From an uncultured Bacillota bacterium (GTDB taxonomy: Bacteria > Bacillota > Dehalobacteriia > UBA4068 > UBA4997), in NCBI GenBank assembly GCA_948907985.1, contig CAQWMM010000003.1, positions 1 through 64,000 of the forward strand: 64,000 nucleotides of DNA, given 5' to 3'. Position numbers and translations under genes: made by a program. Under the pieces are notes generated by a model. That model did not search any database and had not been told where the DNA came from. It saw only the letters and a list, made by a program, of their open reading frames with translations. The number at the start of each line of letters is the position of its first letter. The stretch's first letter is position 1. Shown here in pieces: positions 1 through 7,100 of this stretch.

Positions 1-120
1 TGTTGCCTTGTATTTTAATTGTACCGCTAACGGCAGATATAGTCAAGCCCTATTTTACAAAATTTTACATTTTTTTTTCTGCAAAACAAAAAAATACCCC
101 GGGTGTCGCCGGATTTGGGC

Positions 121-149
121 TTGACAGCCACATTAGGAAGTATTATAAT
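121..149 (+). promoter_or_regulatory. Consensus sigma-A promoter without an obvious gene
   Basis: TTGACA at 121-126 and TATAAT at 144-149 with a 17-bp spacer match the vegetative consensus exactly. No convincing coding gene follows on this strand. Transcription would begin near 156 and meet the hairpin at 250-287. Confidence 0.75.
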
Positions 150-155
150 AATATG

Positions 156-287
156 CAGAAAAAGATGTCGCTATGGGCACTAGTGGCGGTTTTGCTTTTT
201 TCTGAACACTATGGTAATACTAAACAAACCAAATGTAAGAGTTATTCTAATCAAAATCCCCTTTGCCAAATTGCAAAGGGGATTTTT
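156..287 (+). ncRNA. Candidate small RNA between a consensus promoter and a terminator
   Basis: A perfect promoter at 121-149 and a GC-rich hairpin followed by a T run at 250-287 enclose about 130 nt. The reading frame here (start near 152, beginning MQKKMSLWALVAVLLF) is open through the hairpin and beyond, so a defined short peptide is not clear; the first 16 residues are hydrophobic, so a small membrane peptide cannot be excluded. No known RNA family was recognised. The call rests only on the promoter-terminator pairing. Confidence 0.4.
250..287. terminator. Rho-independent terminator, probably bidirectional
   Basis: AATCCCCTTTGC and GCAAAGGGGATT form an almost perfect stem with T-rich flanks on both strands. 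It can end the small transcript coming from 121 and the hicAB transcript coming from the other side, whose last stop lies at 304. Confidence 0.8.
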
Positions 288-303
288 CAATTTCTGCAAA
301 TTA

Positions 304-663
304 TTAAAATGTTTCTGCCAATTTGTTTGTTGGGGCAAATGGAGTTTTCTCTTGCTTAAAATGTTCGCTTGCATATGCCGCAACATCAACTGCCATTAAA
401 TTCACAAAACTATCCTTGTTTGTTTCTGTACAGTCCAGTTCTCTGGCCACCATATTTAGGTCAACATCTTTCAGCGCCGAGGCCGGCGGATTTTTTATCC
501 CATCTTTTTGACTGCTGTACAAATAACCAGCTAAACAGTCTACTGCCATACGCATAGCCTCTTCCAAACTGTCCCCTTGTGTGGCAAGATAATTTAAATC
601 CGGAAAAATGACCGTATAACCCCTGTCTTCGGGGAAAAAACATGCCGGATAAATTGATAGCAT
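304..663 (-). CDS. hicB: HicB-type antitoxin
   Basis: A 119-residue protein whose N-terminal part (YPACFFPEDRGYTVIFPDL, then a GDSLEEAM stretch) is the HicB partial RNase H-like fold that binds and neutralises HicA and usually represses its own promoter. The C-terminal part, roughly residues 75-119, would hold the DNA-binding region. The start is preceded by AAAGGAGGGGG. It follows the HicA gene by 15 nt, so the order is toxin then antitoxin, the usual hicAB order. It ends just before the terminator at 250-287. Confidence 0.85.
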   Translation of the reverse strand: MLSIYPACFFPEDRGYTVIFPDLNYLATQGDSLEEAMRMAVDCLAGYLYSSQKDGIKNPPASALKDVDLNMVARELDCTETNKDSFVNLMAVDVAAYASEHFKQEKTPFAPTNKLAETF

Positions 664-678
664 ATAACCCCCTCCTTT

Positions 679-867
679 TTATTTAAGACCTGCTTGTTTC
701 AAAATAGAGTTTTCAACCATTTTGCTAAGTTCCCTGCTATGAAAAGGTATCGTAACCTTGCCGGGTTTATCCGGATGAGTGTAATGTCGATGCGATCCCT
801 CCTGTGATCTAAAAAGCCAGCCGGCTGCCAAAATAATTTTTTCCATTTCTTTTGGTTTCTTTGGCAC
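679..867 (-). CDS. hicA: HicA-type mRNA interferase toxin
   Basis: HicA toxins are about 60-residue double-stranded-RNA-binding-fold RNases that cleave mRNA on ribosomes. The GTG at 867 gives a 62-residue protein with the family pattern: LAAGW, then GSHRHYTHP with the catalytic histidine in the GSH motif, then KVTIPFHSRELSK and a terminal SILKQAGL. A GGGGG run lies 8-9 nt upstream of this GTG. A longer frame from an ATG at 957 adds 30 residues unlike the family and would start upstream of the likely promoter, so it was not used. Confidence 0.85.
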   Translation of the reverse strand: MPKKPKEMEKIILAAGWLFRSQEGSHRHYTHPDKPGKVTIPFHSRELSKMVENSILKQAGLK

Positions 868-892
868 AAAATCAGGCCCCCTTACAGCCTTT

Positions 893-921
893 ATAATAGC
901 ATATATCCTGGCAAAAAACAA
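893..921 (-). promoter_or_regulatory. Candidate hicAB promoter
   Basis: On the minus strand TTGTTT (916-921) and TATTAT (893-898) are separated by 17 bp, about 25 bp upstream of the hicA start. Family knowledge predicts repression by HicB at this site; no clear operator was identified. Confidence 0.55.
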
Positions 922-957
922 TATACGCAAATAATAAAATTTTTTCTGCGTAAACAC

Positions 958-986
958 TTGTCAACCAGGCAAATACATGTTAAAAT
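958..986 (+). promoter_or_regulatory. serCA promoter
   Basis: TTGTCA (958-963), a 17-bp spacer and TAAAAT (981-986) lie 50 bp before the serC start. No T-box or riboswitch-like leader fits in the short untranslated region. Confidence 0.7.
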
Positions 987-1036
987 AAACGAATAGACAA
1001 TCGTCTAAATTTTGTATAAACAGGAGATTCTCAATT

Positions 1037-2131
1037 ATGAACACAGAGCGTATTTATAATTTTTCGGCCGGGCCGTCTATGCTGCCCCTGCCGGTTTTGG
1101 AAAAAGCGGCGGCCGAGCTTTTGAACTACAACGGCTCCGGCATGTCCGTTATGGAGATGAGCCACCGCTCCAAATTTTTTGAGGAGATTATTCAGTCGGC
1201 GGAAAGCCTGATGCGCAAGGTGCTGGCTATTCCGGATAATTACCGGGTGTTGTTCTTGCAGGGCGGCGCGTCTACCCAGTTCGCGATGGTGCCGCTTAAT
1301 CTGTTGTCGTCCGCTCAGGGCACAGCCGATTATATCGTCAGCGGCAATTTCGCCAAAAAGGCTTATGAAGAGGCGCAGAAATTTTCACCTAACATTCGCT
1401 GCGCTGCCTCTACCAAAGAGGAAAATTTTGTCCGCGTGCCGGAACAGGCCGAACTTAAACTGTCGCCCGAGGCGGATTATGTTCATATTTGTTTCAACAA
1501 TACTATCTACGGCACCAGATATCCCTATATTCCCGAAACCGGCGATGTGCCGCTGGTGGCGGATATGTCGTCATGTATTCTCTCCGAGCCGGTCGACGTC
1601 AGCCGTTTTGGTCTGATTTATGCCGGCGCGCAGAAGAACGTTGCTCCGGCTGGCGTTACTATCGTCATTATTCGCGATGATTTAATCAAAGAACCGCTGC
1701 CCGCCACCCCCACCATGCTTACCTACAAAACCCAGGCGGAGAACGGTTCTATGTATAATACCCCGCCCTGCTATCCCATTTATATCTGTAAACTGGTGCT
1801 GGAATGGATCGAATCCCTGGGCGGCCTGACAGCCTTGGCCGAGCGCAACCGCCAAAAGGCCGCTCTGCTTTACGATTATCTGGATAATAGCGCGCTGTTT
1901 CAGCCGGTGGCGGAGAAAGCCAGCCGCTCTATTATGAACGTAACTTTCCGCACCGGCAACCCGGATTTAGACGCGGAGTTTGCCAAACAGAGCGCGGCGG
2001 CGGGGCTTTCCAATCTGAAAGGCCACCGTTCGGTCGGCGGCATGCGCGCCTCAATCTACAACGCTATGCCCTATGAGGGCGTGCAGACGTTGGTTGATTT
2101 TATGAAGAAATTTGAGCAGGAACACAAATAG
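1037..2131 (+). CDS. serC: Phosphoserine aminotransferase
   Basis: A PLP enzyme that converts 3-phosphohydroxypyruvate and glutamate into phosphoserine, the second step of serine synthesis. The 364-residue length is normal. The start carries the SerC signature YNFSAGPSMLP, followed by the MEMSHRS motif, FLQGGASTQFA, and the PLP-lysine region GLIYAGAQKNVAPAG near residue 200. The C-terminal GHRSVGGMRASIYNA loop, which binds the substrate phosphate, is intact. AGGAGA lies 10 nt before the ATG. It is followed after 12 nt by serA in one operon, a common arrangement in Clostridia. Confidence 0.97.
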   Translation: MNTERIYNFSAGPSMLPLPVLEKAAAELLNYNGSGMSVMEMSHRSKFFEEIIQSAESLMRKVLAIPDNYRVLFLQGGASTQFAMVPLNLLSSAQGTADYIVSGNFAKKAYEEAQKFSPNIRCAASTKEENFVRVPEQAELKLSPEADYVHICFNNTIYGTRYPYIPETGDVPLVADMSSCILSEPVDVSRFGLIYAGAQKNVAPAGVTIVIIRDDLIKEPLPATPTMLTYKTQAENGSMYNTPPCYPIYICKLVLEWIESLGGLTALAERNRQKAALLYDYLDNSALFQPVAEKASRSIMNVTFRTGNPDLDAEFAKQSAAAGLSNLKGHRSVGGMRASIYNAMPYEGVQTLVDFMKKFEQEHK

Positions 2132-2143
2132 GAGGGCTTTATA

Positions 2144-3052
2144 ATGGTAGAAATAAAGATACTAGCCAGCGACGGCATGGAAACCGCCGCTGTTGAAAAA
2201 CTGCGCGGCCTGGGTTATCAGGTGGACGAACAGTTTTATGAACCGGACCAACTGGCCGAACAGTTAAAAAATTATGACGTGCTGGTGGTGCGCTCTGCAA
2301 CCAAGGTGCGCCAGCCGCAGATTGACGCTGCGGTTGCCGCCGGCCGCCTGAAACTGATTATTCGCGGCGGCGTTGGCGTGGATAATATCGATGTGGCTTA
2401 TGCCGAAGAGCGCGGCGTTAAGGTACGCAACACCCCCGCCGCCTCCAGCCGTTCCGTAGCGGAGCTGGCGCTGGCGCATATGTTTGCGCTGGCCCGCTAT
2501 CTGCATATTGCCAACCATACCATGCGCCAGGGCGAGTGGAACAAAAAGAAGTATGAGGGCGTGGAACTGGGCGGCAAAACTTTGGGCATTATCGGCTATG
2601 GCCGCATTGGCCGGACGCTGGGCCAGCTGGCCCAAGCCATTGGTATGCGGGTAATCGCCGCTGATCCCTTTGTGCAGGCCCCGGAAATTGTGCCGTTGGA
2701 AGAACTGCTGCCGCAGGCCGATTTTGTATCGCTGCATGTGCCGGCATTTAAAGGCGATCCGCCGCTGATTAACGCCCAAACTTTGGGCCAGATGAAAGAC
2801 GGCGCGTATCTCATCAACACCTCGCGCGGCGCGCTGGTGGACGAGGCCGCCTTGCTGGCCGCATTGGAGAGCGGCAAAATTGCCGGCGCGGCGCTGGACG
2901 TTTACGCTGAGGAGCCGACCAAAAACACCGCGTTATGCACAAATCCCCGCGTGTCTTTAACCCCGCATATTGGCGGTTCCACCCAGGAGGCGCAGGCGCG
3001 CATCGGCGATGAAATTGTCGCCCATATTTTGGAGATCTGCCCTTTGGCCTGA
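2144..3052 (+). CDS. serA: D-3-phosphoglycerate dehydrogenase, short form
   Basis: Catalyses the first step of serine synthesis, NAD-dependent oxidation of 3-phosphoglycerate. The 302-residue protein has an N-terminal substrate domain, the NAD-binding GIIGYGRIGRTLGQ loop near residue 148, the INTSRGALVDEAAL motif near residue 222, and the catalytic histidine in LTPHIGGST near residue 275. It ends there: the C-terminal ACT domain that gives serine feedback inhibition in longer SerA proteins is absent, so direct allosteric control by serine is unlikely. AGGAGGGC precedes the ATG, and serC lies 12 nt upstream. Confidence 0.93.
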   Translation: MVEIKILASDGMETAAVEKLRGLGYQVDEQFYEPDQLAEQLKNYDVLVVRSATKVRQPQIDAAVAAGRLKLIIRGGVGVDNIDVAYAEERGVKVRNTPAASSRSVAELALAHMFALARYLHIANHTMRQGEWNKKKYEGVELGGKTLGIIGYGRIGRTLGQLAQAIGMRVIAADPFVQAPEIVPLEELLPQADFVSLHVPAFKGDPPLINAQTLGQMKDGAYLINTSRGALVDEAALLAALESGKIAGAALDVYAEEPTKNTALCTNPRVSLTPHIGGSTQEAQARIGDEIVAHILEICPLA

Positions 3053-3067
3053 AGAAATTGTAATTTG

Positions 3068-3108
3068 CAAACCCTTGCCCTGTTAATCGGTAAGGGTTTG
3101 TCATATTT
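3068..3108 (+). terminator. serCA terminator
   Basis: CAAACCCTT (3068-3076) pairs with AAGGGTTTG (3092-3100), followed by a T-rich stretch. A second small hairpin lies at 3116-3139. The gene gap between serA and the next start holds only these structures. Confidence 0.6.
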
Positions 3109-3165
3109 TCGGCGATTTTCCGGGATTTTCCCGGGAAAAAACTGGTATAAGCGCAAACTGGAGCG

Positions 3166-3204
3166 CATATCCTTATATTAGCTAAAACTATATATAAGGA
3201 TGTG
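3166..3204 (+). promoter_or_regulatory. Hairpin that buries a ribosome-binding site
   Basis: A 13-bp stem, CATATCCTTATAT (3166-3178) with ATATAAGGATGTG (3192-3204), encloses the AAGGA at 3196-3200 that serves the next gene. As RNA this would block ribosome access; as DNA it could be an operator. Which applies is unknown. Confidence 0.5.
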
Positions 3205-3210
3205 GTAAAA

Positions 3211-3984
3211 TTGACAGGTTATCATATATTCAACCGCCACCTGAGCCGCCCCTTTGGTTTGCTGCTGGGCGTAATGCTGCTGGTGATTTTGGGCTGTTCG
3301 CTGGCCCTGCCGGCGCTGGCGCTGGATACAGCGGCCCGGGGCAGCCTGAAGCCGCTTTATACCGCCGCTGACAAGACGCCCGCCCCCTTAGATGAGGCCG
3401 CCCTGATTAACGCCTTGCAGCAGGTTAACCCCGCTGTGGCCCCGGCGGAAACCAATACGCCGGTGGAAACCAACACGACGGCAGAAACCGACACGCCGGT
3501 GGAAACGGCCGAAAAATCAACGCCGCCCCCGGCGGAGGCAGCGGACAAGCCAGCGGAGCCGACGGGCGTATTTTTGGAGGTACCCAGCGCATACAGCGCA
3601 AACACCGGTTTCAAATCCTTTATGGATTATCGGGCCATAACTAACCGGCGGAGCCGGCAATATGCCTTGCAGCAGCAGGCACATACCGACGAGCAGGGTT
3701 TTCGGGTATACGACGGCTATTATATGGTAGCTTTGGGTACCTTTTATGCCCAAAGCGTGGGCGAGCGTTTCCGGATTACGCTGGAGGGCGGCCAAAGTTT
3801 TCTGGCCATTACCGGCGATATTAAGAGCAACGCCCACACCGACAGCCGCCACCAGCACCGCGGCGGCAACATCATCGAGTTTATTGTCGACCGGCGCGCA
3901 ATCTCCGGCATGTGCCTGCGAATGGGTGATATGAGTTACGCCGGATTTTCCGGCCGCATAGCCTCGATTGAAAAACTGAATTAA
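3211..3984 (+). CDS. Exported protein of unknown function
   Basis: About 257 residues. Residues 1-38 look like a Sec signal peptide (a basic start, then LLLGVMLLVILG and a PALALD cleavage-like site). Residues about 70-115 are rich in Pro, Glu and Thr with repeats of the type ETNTPVETNT. The C-terminal half is the conserved-looking part: YDGYYMVALGTFYAQ, VGERFRITLEGG, GDIKSNAHTD and IIEFIVDRR. This resembles small secreted domains of Firmicutes that I cannot name with certainty. The start is uncertain: the TTG at 3211 lies 10 nt after AAGGA, whereas a GTG at 3202 is too close to any ribosome site. Confidence 0.65.
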   Translation: MTGYHIFNRHLSRPFGLLLGVMLLVILGCSLALPALALDTAARGSLKPLYTAADKTPAPLDEAALINALQQVNPAVAPAETNTPVETNTTAETDTPVETAEKSTPPPAEAADKPAEPTGVFLEVPSAYSANTGFKSFMDYRAITNRRSRQYALQQQAHTDEQGFRVYDGYYMVALGTFYAQSVGERFRITLEGGQSFLAITGDIKSNAHTDSRHQHRGGNIIEFIVDRRAISGMCLRMGDMSYAGFSGRIASIEKLN

Positions 3985-3992
3985 CTTTTTGT

Positions 3993-4025
3993 TTTCCTCT
4001 CCCGGTGGGGGGAGGAAATTTTTTT
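3993..4025 (+). terminator. Strong rho-independent terminator
   Basis: TTTCCTCTCCC (3993-4003) pairs with GGGGGGAGGAAA (4007-4018), followed by seven T. It separates the exported protein from the S-layer gene. Confidence 0.85.
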
Positions 4026-4078
4026 GATTTTTGCAAAAAATTTTTCCCCAAACTATACACAAACGCCCAAAAGTATGA

Positions 4079-4084
4079 TATAAT
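4079..4084 (+). promoter_or_regulatory. Candidate -10 box of the S-layer gene
   Basis: TATAAT lies 80 bp before the start, in an AT-rich stretch. No good -35 box sits 16-18 bp upstream. The 75-nt untranslated leader has no recognised riboswitch. Confidence 0.45.
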
Positions 4085-4163
4085 AGTAAACGTAAAAATA
4101 GCGGAAAAAGTGTATAGAAGACCAAATGTTTTTTTCCGAGAATAAATGAAAGGATGATATTAA

Positions 4164-7100
4164 ATGAAGTATTGCAAACCCCTGCGTTATCTTCTGTCTG
4201 CGGCGGCGCTGCTCTCCGGCCTGGGCCTGGGGATTGGCGGCGCTCCGCAGCCGGCGCTGGCGGTAACGGATCTGGCCCCCAGCCACTGGGCGGCCTCCAC
4301 CATCAACGCCTATGTTTCGCGCGGCGTGATGTCCGGCTATCCGGATGGCACTTTCCGGCCGGAGGCCTCGGTTACCCGCGCCGAGTTTGTTAAAATGGTT
4401 AATAACGTTTTTGGCTACAACACCCCAGGCAGCATCAGCTTTCCGGACGTCAGCGCCAGCTATTGGGGTTATGACGATATTGCCAAGGGCGTTTTTGCCG
4501 GTTACATAAACGGGGATGAAAACGGCCGTTTCAATCCGGAGGACCCCCTCACCAGAGAAGAGGCGGCCTCGATTATCTGCCGCATTAAGGGCCTGGCCCC
4601 TAATCAAGCTCCGGCCAGCCAATATGCTGACAGCGGCAAAATTGCCACCTGGGCGGCTCCTTATGTCGGCGCGGCCACCCAGTTTGGCTATATGGAGGGC
4701 AACGGCGACGGCACCTTTAACCCTACTAAGGCATTATCGCGCGCCGAGGCGGCCTCGGTGCTGGCTAAGGCCGAATCCGGCAAGACCTATACCACCCCGG
4801 GCGCTGGCTATACCGGCAGCAGCACAGGCAGCAACAGCAGTTCCGGCAGTAGCAGTAATACTAATTCTAACACGCTGCACCGGGACGGCTATACTTCGTC
4901 CAGTTCCAACCGGGTTTCCGACTATACTATGAGCAGCGGTGAAAGCCGGCTTTCGGACAAAACCATCACCGGCAACCTGTACCTGCCCAGCAACCTGGGG
5001 GCCAAGACGGTGCATCTGGAAGACCTGACGGTTGAGGGCACGGTTTATGTGCGCGGCGGCGGCACGATTGACGTTGATGACTGCGACTTTGACAAAGTGG
5101 TGTTGGATAAATCCGGCGTAACCTTTACGGCCAACAGTAAATCGAAAATTGACGATTTGGAATTTTGGCGCAATGGCCGCATTGAGGGCGGCGGCTATGG
5201 CGACGTTACGATTGCTGATGATTCGGTATCCACCGTTAATATTGACGCTGCGGTTGACAATCTGGTGTTAGATACCGACGCTAATGTTCGCCTGGGCCGC
5301 AATGCGGATATTGACAATTTTGAGGCTACGTCTAATGCCGACCGCGCCAAAATCAACTTTGCCAAGGACGCTTATGTGGGCGATATGGATTTATATGACC
5401 GGGTGGAGATTACCGGCAGCGGCGAGATCAACAAGATGTATACGCATGTTTCCGGTATCAGTTCCAGCATTGAACCCAACAAGCTGATAACCTCCGGCTC
5501 CGGCACCCGCCCCACCTATACCAACAATACCGGCTCTGATGATGACGACGACGATGATAATAATAACAGCAGCAACAACAACAACAAACCGGGCGGCAGC
5601 ACGACTACGCCTACCGTTAAGGATCTGGTGGTAACCAGCAATGTTAACGGCAATAACGGCAAAAAGGGCGACGCTAATTATGATACGGTAACCGTACAGC
5701 GCGCCGGGGTTACGGTCAGCAATGTTATTGTTGATACCAACCTGATTATTGACACCGCGGTGGCCGACGGCACCGTAACCCTGGATCATGTTACCGTTAA
5801 GGGACAGGTTTACATCCATGGCGGCGGGCAGAACTCGATTATCTTCTCGGACTGCGTGCTGGAGAAGAACATCTACATTGATAAAAAACCGACTGAAACC
5901 GTTAAACAGCCGGTGGGCCTGAAATTGAATAACGGCACCACGCTTAAGGGCGACATTGTTGTGCAGAACAACGCCAATATTGCCACCAGCCCTAAAGAGT
6001 ATATCCTTAATAAGGTGATTGTGGACGGCACCCTGACCGAGCCGCTGCGTTTGGACGCGCACGTTGATAACCTGACCGTAAACACCTCCGGCAAGCTGAA
6101 CATAGAGCTGGACAACAGCAATATCAACGTGTTGGTGGCCGCCAAGGCTGAGGTTATTGCCAAGGGCAAGGGCAAGATTAACGACGTTACCGGCGTGCCC
6201 AATCTGAATGTTGATATGTTGACCCCGCCGGACGAGTATACCAGGCCGGAGCTGCCCAACTTTAAGGCGATTATCAGCCTGAGCGGTATCCCGGAAAAAA
6301 TTGAGCAGGGCGGCTCCATTCAGCTGGATAAAATTCAGGCCAAATATTCCGACAGCAGCACCGCCACCATCAGCAACGTGGTTTGGACGGTTACTAACGA
6401 CACTGCCGGAGTCAGCCGCACCGACAATCTGCTGACGGCCGCCAACACCGGCAAATTTACTCTGACCGGCACCGTTAAAAACGGCGTGAGCATTGGCAAG
6501 GATTTTGTTTCCCAGCCGTTTACCGTAACCGTAACCGAGGTGTTTATCCCGGCGGAGAAGATTACCGCCAACATTCGCGAGGCGGTTACGCTGGTGGAAC
6601 AGGATGATAAACGCGAGTTCAGGATTGACCTTAAAACGGTTGATTCAACCGTTTCGCCCAGCAACGCCAGCAACAGAGAAATCAGCTGGAGCGTTAAGGG
6701 CGAGGGCGCCAGCATTAACGGCGAGAATGTGCTGATTTTAACCGAACCCGGCAATGTTACGCTGACGGCCACTGTGCTTAACGGCAAGGCGGATGGCGAT
6801 CTGCGCGAAACTTTCAAAATCAAGGTAGACGCGCCTTACCGACCGGTTACCAAGGTTGAATTAACCGGTTTGCAGCTGGTTGACGGCGCCTATCAGGCCT
6901 ATGCCGGCACTGACTTTAAGCTGGATACCAAGGTATACTCTGATAAAGACGGTATAACGCCGACTAACTCGCTTATTAAATGGGAATTAGCTAAGGAAAG
7001 CCCCACCGGTATCACCCAAGATCAACTTGCCAACAATCCCAATCCCACGTTGAGAGCCGGCAACACCGGTGAGATTGTGTTAAGGCCGGTAATCAGCGGC

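Noticed and set aside
3..359. Open frame of 118 codons on the plus strand at the window start
   Set aside because: It runs through a promoter and a terminator hairpin, has no ribosome site, and its composition is low-complexity AT-rich.
2264..2779. Long open frames opposite serA
   Set aside because: They are antisense to a clearly conserved gene, match no family, and arise from the GC-rich codon pattern.
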